In this document: piece after piece, positions 32,362 through 44,266 of the stretch
Numbering within the stretch: the stretch's first letter is position 1
How the letters are laid out: each line of letters begins with the position of its first letter
DNA from: Nephrocerus scutellatus
Lineage: Eukaryota; Arthropoda; Insecta; Diptera; Pipunculidae
Length of the DNA stretch: 64,000 bases
Direction of reading: 5' to 3'
NCBI GenBank assembly: GCA_947095585.1
Contig: OX352761.1
Coordinates: 137,670,277 to 137,734,276, forward strand
Position numbers and translations under genes: made by a program
The notes under the pieces: model-generated
What the model was told of the DNA's origin: nothing
Seen by the model: the letters and a program-made list of their open reading frames with translations, nothing else
The model's database searches: none

Positions 32362-34982
32362 ATGGCGGGTAAGCGAAGTTTGCTACGAGTTTTTCTACAA
32401 AAATTTACTAAATTTATTATTAAAATCTCGTTTTAGACTTGTTTACCAAATATAATTGCACAAACTGCCAGGATGATATCACAGGAATTCGTGTACATTG
32501 CGCCGAATGTACATCTTTTGACCTTTGTTTGCAGGTGTGTTTTGTAATTTTAGTATTCATTCTTTTCTCGCAGCTTCATTTTGCTAAGCTACCCAAATCG
32601 GTGTGTTATATTTGACTTAACTGCAATGCGACGTCACTTATGCTTTTTGTTGAAAGCTTTACCATTTGCTTTCATATGTTTGGGTGCATTTCATTATCTT
32701 TTGTTTTTAGTGCTTTGCTGCTGGAGCGGAAATTGGCGAGCATTCTAACAGCCATTCTTACCAATTTATGGATACGGGCACTGCTATACTTTCGATCTTT
32801 CGTGGAAAGGGATCGTGGTCAGCTCGCGAAGAACTTCGCCTGCTAGATGCAATAGAAAAATATGGCTTCGGAAACTGGGAAGATATAAGCAAGCATATCG
32901 AGACGAAAAGTCCTGAAGATGCCAGAGAAGAATATGTAAATAAGTATCTGAACGGTACAATAGGCCGGCACACATGGATTCCAGCGGAAACACAGCGTCC
33001 ACAGTTGGTGGACCATACGGAGGAGGATACTGGTCCATTAGGTAAAGAAGCGCTTCAAAAATTGCCCCCACTTGATATCACACCAGAAGAATGCACCCAA
33101 CTGGGTTATATGCCTAACCGTGATAGCTTTGAGCGAGAATATGATCCAACTGCTGAACAATTAATATCGTCACTATCACTGAATGTCGATGATACAGAGG
33201 CAGATTATTTACTGAAATTGGCTCATGTGGATATGTACATTAGGCGCCTACGCGAACGAGTTCGCCGAAAGCGAATCGTTCGCGATTATCAGTTAGTTGC
33301 AAATTTCTTTCGTAACAAGAACCATCAACAACATCCTAGAATGTCACCCGAACAGCGAGATTTTCGAGACCGATTTAGAGTGTTTGCTCAATTCTGCTCG
33401 GCTAATGAGTATGAACGGCTGTTAGCATCGCTGGAGCGCGAGAAAGAGCTTCGTATACGTCTGTCGGAGTTGTGTCGCTATCGATGGAATGGCCTAACAA
33501 AGATTGAGGAGTGTAGGCATTTTGAACAACATGCAGCGGCATTGCAGCAAAACACTGGTCCTTTTGGAAATGGAAAGACTGTAAGTTATTTAAATCGATC
33601 TCAACTTTTCGTGAATTTAAAATGCCTATTTTTACGGACTATAAGATGCTTAAGATTCAACTGTTTTATCTTATTCTTGTCTAAGTCTTTGGGGGCTTAT
33701 ATTCTTATATTCAATTTGTCATAAGTTACGTCGGTGCTTAATAAAGCCAATCAATAAAGACTAAGGTTTAGGTATAACTTTTTCTTCTCTTGAAAGTAAT
33801 GCACTCAAACATTATTGAAAAACTTAAAGAAAAACTCACAATAAGATAATAGATAATTATCATCTCGCATAAAAGTGCTTCTCGCAATGAAAAGTTAGCA
33901 TTTTATCACACTTTTGCATTTCTAATGCTTTTGCACATAATTGATTCGATTTTTCTTTACATTACTTACCTATATATTGATCCGAAATACTTAAACTATT
34001 TTGTGAGAATACACGAAAAGTTGAATATCGTGTCCGTAAATATCTTTTCCCTTGTTTCTTAATTTTCATTTTCAAATATAAAAACCAAAAATTTACGTTT
34101 TATAACGTTTTTATTCGAATTAATTTTGTGTGTTCTATTTGTTTCACGATATTCAGCTTCCGTGTATAATCGAATCGAATGGTGAAAGAATTAATGGCTG
34201 TATAAGACAATGTTTAACAGGACAACCTCAACACTGGAAATCATCGGCCCGGCTTCTCTTCACACTCGCCGCACAACAAAAAAATGTATGTTTAATATAA
34301 AGTTATGTTAAAAAAAATATTTTATAATAAAACACAATTTATTTAAACATTTAACACCAAAAGCGAAACTACAAACGGAAGCGAGGAAAAGCCAAGTTCC
34401 ACCGGAGAAAAAAGCATGCCCCTCACCGCCGACCCGACTTGCTCCGACGAATCATCGCTCAACAAAAGCTCCTCGGATAGCTATCAGGGATTGTCGGGTC
34501 ATACAACGAACAAGAGGAGTATGACGCCGACCAGCCCTCAACCTCAGCTGCAGATTACAACGAACCAAAGCAGCAACCAAGCAGCACCTCATCATCTAAA
34601 AAGCGAAAACCAGCCCGATGCCGTGGAAGACGCACAATCAAATCCAGAACAACAGCAACTGGATGCAGTAAATCAGCAACATCAGCAGCAACAAGAACAG
34701 CAACAAGTGCAAACGACATTGCAACAGGAACACTCACAAGCTGCCATGAGTAGTATTCTACGCAGTCAATTGGACCAACTGAAAAATTTACAACAACCTA
34801 TAGGCTCAAACTTGCTCTCATCGAATGAGATGCAACTGTGTAGTGTTCTTAATCTCCCGCCAACTAACTATTTGTCTCTGAAAACAATTATCCTAAGTGG
34901 AGCACCACTTTCGTCCAACCTTTCACTCGAGGAAAACTCTATTCGAAAGTATCTTATAAAAGCTGGTTGGCTTAGTCATTGA
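32362..34982 (+). CDS. Ada2b: Ada2b, SAGA histone-acetyltransferase adaptor
   Basis: Exons: 32,362-32,368, 32,437-32,534, 32,711-33,580, 34,157-34,285 and 34,386-34,982, about 566 residues, close to the long fly isoform. Ada2b joins Gcn5 and Ada3 in SAGA and supports histone H3 acetylation in the nucleus. Visible parts: an N-terminal ZZ zinc finger (CTNCQDDITGIRVHCAEC ... DLCLQC), a SANT/Myb domain (GSWSAREELRLLDAIEKYGF), the conserved ADA boxes (LGYMPNRDSFEREYDPTAE, RRLRERVRRKRIVRDY, ECRHFEQHAAAL), a Gln-rich segment and a C-terminal SWIRM-type end (LLSSNEMQLCSVLNLPP ... LIKAGWLSH). Exon 4 fits phase and carries no stop but has no motif I know. The exon 5 acceptor could instead be at 34,363, which breaks phase with exon 4. 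The first coding exon is only seven bases, fixed by phase and the Drosophila-like MADLF start. Confidence 0.9.
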
Positions 34983-36117
34983 TTGAAGGGATACGATAAT
35001 TATTTTAAAATACCAAAATCACTAATATTTAAAGCTCTAAAAGACCGATAGCTGGTTTTATTCAATATCTAAATTGCAATGAATTATCGATTTTTTTTGT
35101 TGCTCTTATAGTACCTGTGAATTCGGAGAATATTGCATTCACACGCAGCAGTGATGCAATATGATGTTGCATTTATTTTCAGTTATTTTGCTAATAATTA
35201 TCAAATTGAAAATAAAATCTCTAGCTGAGTAACTCAATGTATTTTTTTATTTATATCATAATAGGCACAATTCGATGTGAAGCAAATAATCCTTACATTA
35301 TTTATGTATAGAATATGAATTGTTTATTGCGTTTGTCAATAAGAGAATCGTTTGTAATGTTTATTTTAAACAAATAGATTTTCACTTATCATTTATTACG
35401 AAAAATAAATATTATAGAGATAAACACTTGTATCAAGTTAACGAGAATTACAATTACTCCTATATAATAATAAAATTAATTGAATGTAGTTTACATCAAA
35501 CTCAAAAAACAATGAAAAAGAGAAAACAATTATCTGATCTCCTCCTAATCACTTATTAAATAAAGATGAATTCAATTGTATATGACGGGACAGGATCATA
35601 CAAGGAAGCCTTTCCCTTTCTTGACGTGCGGAAAGTGTCCTAACGTTATTGCATCATTTATTAATGTTATATATATATAGATATTGTATTATATATATGT
35701 AAGCTTTCATTTAATTCTTTTTAATTTTTCATGTGCTAATAAACGAAAGAAAAATCTTTAACTAAGTTACTTGGATAGAAATCTATTAAAAAAAATATGC
35801 TGTTTAAATTACATAAAAAATACATTTATTCAATAAAAATGTTTGTAAATAAATTAAATTACAATGCCTATGATTTGAGAGCCAGTTGACTTTGCTTCCC
35901 AAAAAACAACAACTTTTGTCCTGGTTTTTAGAAGCAAGAAATTGGATAGAAACTATTAGCGGAAGAGAGAGATATGATTTACGTTAGAATTTTATAGTTT
36001 CAGGTCTTAGTCAATCCAGTCCTATAGGGAACTCCGTTCCAGTTCGATTTTTTCCTCCGCTCAACATTTTTATCGGGAATTCCAATGCAATATGGGTACC
36101 CCAAATGATTAATGTCT
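34983..36117. other. AT-rich downstream region of Ada2b
   Basis: Includes short AT microsatellite-like runs near 35,670-35,700. No gene seen. Confidence 0.45.
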
Positions 36118-36325
36118 GGGGTATTCCCGTGTCTCGCGAAAGGGTGACAAACGTTGCGAGAGTAATAAATTGTCACGGAAAGGTTCTCAATTCGCCGTTC
36201 GGATCCTGCCTTAAAATGTAGGTCCCTTCCATTTGTGTCCAAAAATATACATGCGCAACACAAATGGTCGCGAGAAGCTAGGCCTTGGACCGCAATGGTC
36301 TGTCGCGCCGAATATTATTATTATT
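36118..36325 (+). mobile_element. SINE copy 5, 5'-truncated
   Basis: Lacks the tRNA-like head. The body CTCGCGAAAGGGTGACAAAC, GTAGGTCCCTTCCATTTGTG, AAATGGTCGCGAGAAGCTAG and the ATTATTATTATT tail match the full copies. Confidence 0.85.
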
Positions 36326-36499
36326 CTATTCGTTCGGGATGATATCTGTTTTAGTGTGCCCTTTTCAATATGTTATGGATTGAAATTAAAATTTCAAACG
36401 ATTCCGTGTTTATTTGTTCCCTATAACGTAGCCCCAATTTGTCACCTGATGACACTAGTAATGAGTTTGACTATTTATTGGAAACGATAGACAAGACTT

Positions 36500-38775
36500 A
36501 CTAGTACTCACCAACATCGGAATTATACTTGGTTGACTTTTTCGAATGGTAGAGATCTAACAGGTGAAACCGCAGAACTATTTTCAAATATTAATCTTCT
36601 TACCCAACTCGTCGATAAGGCAACTGTGTATCCCGATACTACTAATGAAAAATTTTCGTAAAAATAAGTGGTTTAAAGAAATGGGCGCGAGTGAACATCT
36701 CATATGTTATTTGCCCTTCCGTAGAAAACCTTGTTAAGTTTAAGATAGCCAGAAATAATAAATAATCAAGAGATTCGGGATAGCATGCGGAAAATTTTAG
36801 ATTCAGATTCAAACAGTCGAAGTTTTTGTTCGTTTGCTGCCCTGGCTAAAAGAAACTTTCCAGACAAGACTTCTTCTGTTCCTTCTTTATTCCATAATGG
36901 TATTCTTTATAACACTGGTATTCAGAAAGCCAATCTCTTAGCTTCGCATTTTGCTGGTGCGTCTACACTTCTATTATCTTACCAAAGTCCACCAATTCTT
37001 TCGAATGTAGCCCCAGGAATGACGGAAATATATATTTCCGTCAACGGGTTGTTTCTAAAATTCTTAAAGAACTGGACCCGACGGTATTCCGCCATTGTTA
37101 TTGAAAATATGTCATCATACTTTGGCGAAACCGCAAATTGTTTCATCTCTCAATGAAGACAAGTGTTTTTCCCTCAATTTGGAAAATGGCAAATATTCAA
37201 CCCGTCAAGAAAAAAGGTGATAAATCAGAACCTACTAACTACCGTCCTATTGCTTTGTTGTCCGTTCTATCGAAGGCAATGGAATATATCGTTAATTTCA
37301 GACGAATAAAATGTTCGAATGTTCTTTTATTCGATGTGCAGTATGGGATGTTTGGAGCGAAGCGTTGAAAATCTAGGTGACTGAAGCGTTGTGTCCTTGG
37401 ATATTTCTAAGGCTTTTGATAGACTATGGCATGATTGTCTTATTAATAAGAATCGTGCGCTCAACTTACACCTCTCTCATTGCATGGATTGAAGATTATT
37501 TATGGAACCGCAAAATAAAAGTCTGTATTGAATGGTATTTCCTCATATGAGGATCAATGCTGGCGTGCCACAAGGGTCATCCTTATCGCCTACGCTTTTC
37601 TTAATATATATCAATGACCTTCTACAACTTGTGATATCCATTCATTTGCTGATGATACAACGTCATCGGCATCCATGGAGTTTGTTAGTCAAAATGAGTG
37701 CAAATCTCGCTTGATTGGTTTGCGTGAATTAATGAATTCGGCAATTCTGTCGAACATTCAAGTCATTCTTGGGGCAGATCTAACAGGGTGGAATTTAACC
37801 CAAATAAATTCCAAGTTTGTCTTTTTTATCTGAAGGCAGTTCAACATAACGTGTTACCAGTAATTAGTGGTGCCACTATTGCGAGATCAGATTCACTTAA
37901 GATGTTAGGTTTGAAAGTTTCAAGTGAACTTTCCTGGAAGGAACCTATTTATAGAATTTCAAAAAGAGCGAGCCAATTTTTGGGCTTCATAAGACATTGT
38001 AATTTCTACTTCACTCCCTCTGAAGTAATAAGATTATACACGACTAATGTTAGATCAATTTTAGAATTTAATTCATATGTGTGGGATGGGGCTCCAAGAT
38101 CGCATTTGATTTATCATGATGGAATTCAGAATAGTTATCCGTTTGATAAACGATGTAACCATTACATCATCTCTTGATTCTTTGGAGCATAGACGAAATG
38201 TAGGAGCTTTAACTGTTTTCTACAAATTTTACAACGAAAGATGTTTTTCAGAAGCCCGTTCTCTAGTTCCAGGTCATTTTGTCAGCAACGTTAACACTTG
38301 TTTCAGATCCAATCAACATAGATTTGCCTTAAAACCGTTTTCATGTAGAACCCTACACTGTAAATCCTCCTTTTACCCAAGAGTGACCTCGATGTGGTAT
38401 CAATTGGTCGACTCCGTGTTTCCCTGAATCTTTTAATCTACAGGCCTTCAAAATAGCCGTCAACAACTGAAGGACGACCGTAGTGATTGGTCATTAGAAG
38501 ATTAATTATTTATGAAAAAAAAACATGTTATTGTTTGTATTGTTTATAAAATTTGTAATATTTTCTTGGTCAAGGTTTTTTGTATTTTCCCATGATTTAT
38601 TGATAAAAGTATTTGAACTCGAGTAGTTTAAGTTTCGTGTTTTTCGTATTGCTTTTTCAATGAATCAGACAGAGAGAATTCTGAGTAAATTAATTAAAAC
38701 CGGCTACAAACTTGAGGAATGTGGTAAATAACTTTAAACCGTTCTCCCTTGGCAATGAGTCGGTATAAAAAAAAA
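36500..38775 (+). mobile_element. Decayed LINE with reverse-transcriptase domain
   Basis: Frames broken by shifts and stops hold, in order, SRSFCSFAALAKRNFPDK (about 36,800), MANIQPVKKKGDKSEPTNYR then PIALLSVLSKAMEYIV (37,180-37,290), INAGVPQGSSLSPTLF near 37,555, NPNKFQVCLF and LGLKVSSELSWKEPIYRISK (37,795-37,960), and a tail FNSYVWDGAPRSHL plus VGALTVFYKFYNERC (38,060-38,240). This is the ordinary order of a non-LTR reverse transcriptase and its C-terminal part. The catalytic FADD block is damaged near 37,650. Its 3' trailer (ACCGGCTACAAACTTGAGGA, CCTTGGCAATGAG) recurs reversed at about 50,790-50,970. Confidence 0.78.
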
Positions 38776-39257
38776 TACAATTCATGATCCGAACGGATGC
38801 TTTTCATTTATAAAATTAACAACCTGTTTTCACACCGAGTTTATATTATATTATTAAAAATCTTTTTGAACACAGCTGATTACCATTCCATTGTTTTTTG
38901 ATAAAACGGACTTCCAGATGCCAAAGAGAATTCCGCTGGAATTTTTTCTCTGTTTAAATTCCGTTCCGCTCGTAATTCCCAATAGGACTGATAGTTTCTG
39001 TTTTTTTATTTGTTTATTTTTCTAACTGAATAACTGTTGAATTTACAATCCAAAATTTTAATATGTACATAGTTTGGTTATGTTTACTGTAAAATAAATA
39101 AACAAACATTTATTATTTTTTTCAACTATTTGTTAGGACATATTTTGGTAACAAACAAAAGACCAAAATAAATATTTAAAAAAACCTACGTAAACTTATT
39201 AGAAGAGCGTAATATAAACAAAAAACAAGTATACATGTGTTTAAGTTTGATGGATGA
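38776..39257. other. AT-rich spacer 3' of DNA polymerase iota
   Basis: No gene seen; contains the polymerase gene's 3' flank. Confidence 0.45.
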
Positions 39258-41453
39258 TCATTTATTCCTAAGAAAATAGCGATAAAGTGTATTTTTCTGG
39301 GCACTTCCTCCAGCAGCAGTAGATGCTCCTCGAGTCGTTGCCGCTTGTGTAGTACCAGCATTCGGTGTAACAAGTGTTCCATTTGCAGCTGCAGCAGCTG
39401 CTGCCGCCGCAAGCGAGGTTCGCCATGATGCAATTAATTCATTCTGAACATCCAATGGAAGTTCATTAAAAATATTTGGATCTACTCCTGATGGACATGG
39501 AATGTTGGCAAGATTTCCAGTTACAGTTGTTGTGGATTCAGATGGTGTTGGCGAATTAGGCGACGGCATGTAGCAAGCTGTAGTTACAATAGGACTGACT
39601 GGCGCTTTGGTTCTACTCAGTTCGGCTTCTTGTGGCGTTGACAGTGCAAGTGATGAAGTTATTGGTATAGCCGAAGTTTGCTCTTCCATTGGCGAAGATA
39701 ATGGAGATGGTGTTGCATACCTTCCATTCTCTATTCGACAAATAAGCGCAGGAGAGGGTTGCACCCTTGGTGTTCGCAAATGAAAGGCAACTGCCCCAGC
39801 TGTAGAGGATGCTACTGGACTTATGGGGAAATCTTTTTCACTATCCCGTGAATTCAGACGAAGATCTGATACACGAAGTTTGCTTGGCGATGCAATGTCA
39901 CTGGAGTCATTACCTGCGGCCGCAAGACAACGTCTTTTGGCCATTAAAAAGCCAAAGCGACTCTTCTTTGGCGATGGTTCAACTTCATTCTCCGAGACGT
40001 CTGAAAAGTCCGACGAAGCTGCAGGTGATTCGGCATCGACCAACATCGGAATGGGAGATGCTGTGGTTCGGCGACGATAGAATTGATTACTGGGCTGAAA
40101 GGTTGTGGGTGAGGACAGGAATCCCTCGTCATTTATAAGCGAAGTGACTGACTGCACCTCCAAGTCAGTCTTCTTAATTAGGTAATTCGCAATAGACGAT
40201 GAGCCGCTCTTGCGCTGTTGAAACTTGGAAAACGCCAGACCGATTAGAGTGATATTAAATGGTTTACTCATGTCAATGACTCTGTCAAATAGTCTCATAA
40301 CTATTTTTAGCAGTTTTTCTTGGGCCCCATCAGCAAGCATGATTTGACCTCCATCTGAGGTGGACGTTTTAAAGAGTGATGGTAGAATATTTGCTTGCTT
40401 CGTTTCACGATGGCTGGTCTTTTTTTGGGGATCAAATTTACGTAGAATAACTTTAATAGCAATTGGAATTCGACCGTCCTCTGCTACCTGTTCGACAAGT
40501 CTCATTAGAAGTAAACGAAACCGTTCCTCGACATCCGTTCGCACAGAAATCGGCCGACAAGAATCCTCCAAACCGATTGTCTTAGGTTTTCCACTGGGTC
40601 GTACAGAACTCAGGTCACGACCAAACGAAAGATCTTTTAGTTTTGACGCCGTTTCAAAACCAAGTTTCTTCCGAAGTGCATCCATATCGCAGCTTTGCAG
40701 TTCGGTGACATTTGCTATACCATTTTCCAACAAAAGCGATTCCGTCTTTTGACCAATTCCTGTGATTCGGTGCAAATGTTTCAGATCACGCATAAATTGT
40801 TCAGCATGCATTGAGACCAGTACTGTCTGTTTGTTGGGTTTGTTTTGAGATCCCACTAATTTCGCCAGCAGTTTATTATAAGAAATTCCAGCACAACAAG
40901 TAATATTCAATTGGTTGTAAAGTTCGTGTCGCATTTCTTGAGCTATTTGTGTTCCCAATGTTAGCCTGAGTGCACAGCCGCAATCACAGGCATGTAATGT
41001 TGCTTCACTTTGGGGATAAATGAATCCTACTACTTGTATGCAATCTGATTGTTGGGGTTTTTGATTTTCGCGGGCGCGCTCAGCTACAAGTTCCGTTACA
41101 TCTATAAAATTTTCATCCAGTCCAAGCTTTTCCACCATCGGGGTGTATCTATGAAGTATTTCAAAAATTTTGTTAGACATCTGTCGGTAATTAGTCAAGT
41201 CTTCCCCATTGACAAGGACGAGCGACGGGCAGAGTTTCTTCGCATCAGCAATTAGCATTAATTTTGTGACACCAAATTCACGGGCAAGGTAATTGCACGT
41301 GACTACCATATTTTTTTGTTGTATGCCAAGTGGTTTATTGCGCAATGCTGGCTGTCGGATCTCTTCAACTTGAGCATAAAAGCAGTCAACATCTAGGTGG
41401 ATGATAGTCCGCTGATGTGGGTCACTTTTACTAAGAATGTTTGAGAAGTCCAT
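39258..41453 (-). CDS. DNApol-iota: DNA polymerase iota, Y-family translesion polymerase
   Basis: A single-exon 731-residue protein. Polymerase iota is a low-fidelity Y-family enzyme that inserts bases opposite DNA lesions in the nucleus. The catalytic palm shows DVDCFYAQVEE at 21-31 with the first metal-binding Asp and a Tyr in the steric-gate position, and LGLDENFIDVTE at about 110-121 with the Asp-Glu pair. Between them CNYLAREFGV and the Helix-hairpin-Helix region (ITGIGQKTESLLLENGIANV) are recognisable, followed by the little-finger domain to about 420. The long C-terminal tail is Ser/Pro/Thr-rich and holds one ubiquitin-binding UBM motif (VDPNIFNELPLDVQNEL, near 675-692), an alanine run and a terminal KNTLYRYF that resembles a PCNA-interacting peptide lacking the usual Gln. 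The ATG follows CGACAAC and gives the Drosophila-like MDFSNIL start. Confidence 0.96.
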   Translation of the reverse strand: MDFSNILSKSDPHQRTIIHLDVDCFYAQVEEIRQPALRNKPLGIQQKNMVVTCNYLAREFGVTKLMLIADAKKLCPSLVLVNGEDLTNYRQMSNKIFEILHRYTPMVEKLGLDENFIDVTELVAERARENQKPQQSDCIQVVGFIYPQSEATLHACDCGCALRLTLGTQIAQEMRHELYNQLNITCCAGISYNKLLAKLVGSQNKPNKQTVLVSMHAEQFMRDLKHLHRITGIGQKTESLLLENGIANVTELQSCDMDALRKKLGFETASKLKDLSFGRDLSSVRPSGKPKTIGLEDSCRPISVRTDVEERFRLLLMRLVEQVAEDGRIPIAIKVILRKFDPQKKTSHRETKQANILPSLFKTSTSDGGQIMLADGAQEKLLKIVMRLFDRVIDMSKPFNITLIGLAFSKFQQRKSGSSSIANYLIKKTDLEVQSVTSLINDEGFLSSPTTFQPSNQFYRRRTTASPIPMLVDAESPAASSDFSDVSENEVEPSPKKSRFGFLMAKRRCLAAAGNDSSDIASPSKLRVSDLRLNSRDSEKDFPISPVASSTAGAVAFHLRTPRVQPSPALICRIENGRYATPSPLSSPMEEQTSAIPITSSLALSTPQEAELSRTKAPVSPIVTTACYMPSPNSPTPSESTTTVTGNLANIPCPSGVDPNIFNELPLDVQNELIASWRTSLAAAAAAAAANGTLVTPNAGTTQAATTRGASTAAGGSAQKNTLYRYFLRNK

Positions 41454-42712
41454 GTTGTCGTTATTTGATCTTAGAGAAAAAAAGAAAGATAAATTATAAG
41501 CAACTAAATTAATACAGATTTGGAAATAGCGTCATATTTTTGAGATGTGTGTAAATATTTCGTTATCAATACATATTTATCATGTTTTTGCATATTTAAT
41601 AACTTGGTTTTTTTACCTCAATAAAGTTTTATATAAATTATTTGTCTTTAACAAACTAACAAAAATCATCAGATCAGTGCTGCAAGGATCATACAACTAA
41701 TCCACAGTCGGCCACGTCAATACTTTTATGGGACAAAAATATAAATTCAACTTTCTACAGACATTCTTCAAAATTGCAATATTCATTATTAGCAAAAACA
41801 CTGAAAATCGATAGAGACGTATTATAAAGAACTTGTGAAATTTAGTTGGAGATTAACAAAGCTTATCTTTCAAACAGATTTATTATTTTAAACACAGCAG
41901 ATGTTGCAAATTGCAATAAACTTTTAATAAGAAAAATAATTTTTCTATACTTCTATTTCTTAATAAATTTTTTAGTTTAAGGCACTGTAGACTTACGTCT
42001 CTTTTCTTCAAAGTGCCAGTTTATTTATAAGCTCAAAGTAATTAATAAAAAATACTAAATAATTACCCCTTTTTGGCGGTGTGCTATCCTGAGTTTCGCG
42101 ATATTTATATTTTACAGGAAAGTTATTAGATGAACCTCCGGCAGTAAACATATGGTTGAAAAACAAAGCCTACACGATAAATATTAGGCCATGAAGCCCG
42201 TTACCTATCAACAGATAAGTAAAATTATTTCTTGTTTTTTGGGATTATAACGTCATATTTTTTGTTTCCAACTGTTACGCAGTTTTTCTTTAACTTAAAT
42301 AATGTCCGACACTGTTCTACAATATTTTGTATTTTATAAAAAACAAGTGATTCATTTAGTAGAATTTTATTGGAAAAAGGGATGTGCATAAAGTTAATTA
42401 CCTTGTTCTTGATGTGTAGTAGTGTATAGTGTTAAACTGTTGTGTTGCACAAAGCGATCAAACAATTGAACGTCAAATGAAAGAAGAGATTGCGATGACA
42501 GGACAGCGAGAGATAGCAAATACGTCGGGTCGCCAACGTCGGCAGAAACTTTCGATGGACAAGACAAGAAAAGAAGAAAAGGCTGCGAGGATTGAGGAAT
42601 TTTATAGCTTGGTTTTTATAAAAAACTTATCGCAAAAAGACTTGTACTTCTATTTATATACTACACAGAACCTACAATCGCACACAAGACGAAACACGAC
42701 ATCACGGGTCTG
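41454..42712. other. Region upstream of DNA polymerase iota
   Basis: AT-rich. A basic frame at about 42,465-42,620 (containing REIANTSGRQRRQKLSMDKT and RKEEKAARIEEF) has better codon texture than its surroundings, but it starts only at a GTG or internal ATG, has no similarity I know, and runs into a transposon terminus. I leave it uncalled. Confidence 0.4.
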
Positions 42713-42982
42713 TTTTTTATTCAACCCGAGCGAGCAGTGTACTTCAAAAATTTACTCTGTGTTTTTTATTCAACCTGGGTAATTTTACTCTGTACTCTGT
42801 GGTTTTTGTTGTGAACCGAGCACGACACGGTGTATACACAGTTTCCTATTTTTACTCTTAAATGAATATCAGAGTAAGGGCGAGTATAATTACCCAGAGT
42901 ACACACCAAATACTTTTACGCCGTGCAACATTTGCTCGGTGTACTCGAGGTAAATATATTCGCTCGGGTTGAACAAAAAGAA
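42713..42982. mobile_element. Foldback/MITE-like element with CAACCCGAGCG termini, copy 1
   Basis: Left end TTTTTTATTCAACCCGAGCG and right end CGCTCGGGTTGAACAAAAAG are near-perfect reverse complements over about 18 bases. Interior includes CGACACGGTGTATACACAGT and TTCCTATTTTTACTCTTAAA, shared in opposite orientation with the element at 48,799-49,345. No coding capacity. Confidence 0.8.
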
Positions 42983-42999
42983 TATAACCATTTCTGGTT

Positions 43000-43700
43000 G
43001 GCATTTTAGGGGAAAAAATTGATTAAAAAAGTTTTTTTTTTTATTTTTTATGTAAAATAAATTAATTAATTTTCATTAATTTTTGAATAGTTTCTGACTT
43101 TTAAACTTATATTTTTTGCCTTGATAATTGATAAAAAAACCGAAATATTGGCAAATATTAATTTTGGTATTTTACGATTAAATTAAGTCTAAAATTAAGC
43201 AATACGATTTAATAAAATTATTATATCTTTATTTTAAAAATGAATTGTATTGCCCGAAATGTTTAATCAAAAGTTGAGTTCTGACGATGGATAGTTAGTG
43301 CACCTGTAGTTATGTTTAACTAACATTAAGTTGGTGCAGTAAACGAACTCTTATAATTATCTCAGTGGGATCAAAAGTTAAAAAAATTTCCACCTCAATT
43401 CACGACCTGACCACAATAAAATCTGTTTTAGAATGGAAAATTGTATTGCTGTGTAAAACTTACCGCAACATAGAAAAAGAATTTATTTTATCGATAAAAA
43501 ATCACGTGAACAAAATGCTGCGCATACATTTCTCCTTTATGAAACTTATAACAAACATCAATTGTAAATAAGATCATTGGTCTTAAAATTGTATTGCAAA
43601 GACAATAAATGCAATGAAATGAAAATAATTGGGAATGTCACGCCCGTCAAAATAATAAAATATTAATTATAATTCTTCTTACAAAAATGTTACAATTTTT
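43000..43700. other. AT-rich stretch, no gene
   Basis: A/T homopolymer-like sequence. A 68-codon open frame at 43,365 has no recognisable feature. Confidence 0.4.
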
Positions 43701-43709
43701 CTATAAGAG

Positions 43710-43982
43710 CTCGTCACAAGCAAAGCGTATTTGCGTATTTGAGTATTGTGTATTTTAGACGTATTTTCTGATTGGTTAAAATTCTTTAACAACAGCAACT
43801 CACAATAATCAACAAACGTCAAAAATGAACACGCTCCCAGCTCACAGTTGTTTATTTGTGTAATTTTTTCTGTAGATTTGGCTATGCTAAATGAAAAGTA
43901 TTTTAAAAAAATTGAACCAATCAGAAAATACGTCAAAAACACACAATACTCAAATACGCAAATACGCCTTGCTTGTGACGAG
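43710..43982. mobile_element. Long-armed foldback element upstream of ncd
   Basis: Left arm 43,710-43,777 and right arm 43,915-43,982 are 68-base reverse complements with three mismatches by my count. Each arm starts CTCGTCACAAGCAA and ends TTTTCTGATTGGTT. The loop is about 137 bases. No transposase is encoded. It ends 285 bases before the ncd start codon. Confidence 0.9.
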
Positions 43983-44266
43983 TAATATTTTTCCATTCTT
44001 TCGTTAACATTTCAACATCTGTACTTCATTCTTTTTAAGTTATTTTCTGAGCGCACTCAAATTCGAATTTCGAATTATTATCAAATCGAAAAATTAAAAA
44101 CTAACGGCGAGATTCGTAGTGTTTGGTGTTTGGTCTTTGAATTGCTTGCATAGTTATTTCGTATTGGTCCGCCCGCTGCCTTTTATGTGTAGTTTTTGTA
44201 AGCAAAAATAATATTAACGATTGAATAAATATATAACGAGCATTGAATACAAAATAAAAAGTTTTA

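Noticed and set aside
39809..40752. Antisense open frames over DNA polymerase iota
   Set aside because: Shadows of the real minus-strand gene; no independent coding signal.
42429..42782. 117-codon open frame
   Set aside because: Starts at GTG, has no known similarity, and its C-terminal third is the terminus of a foldback element.
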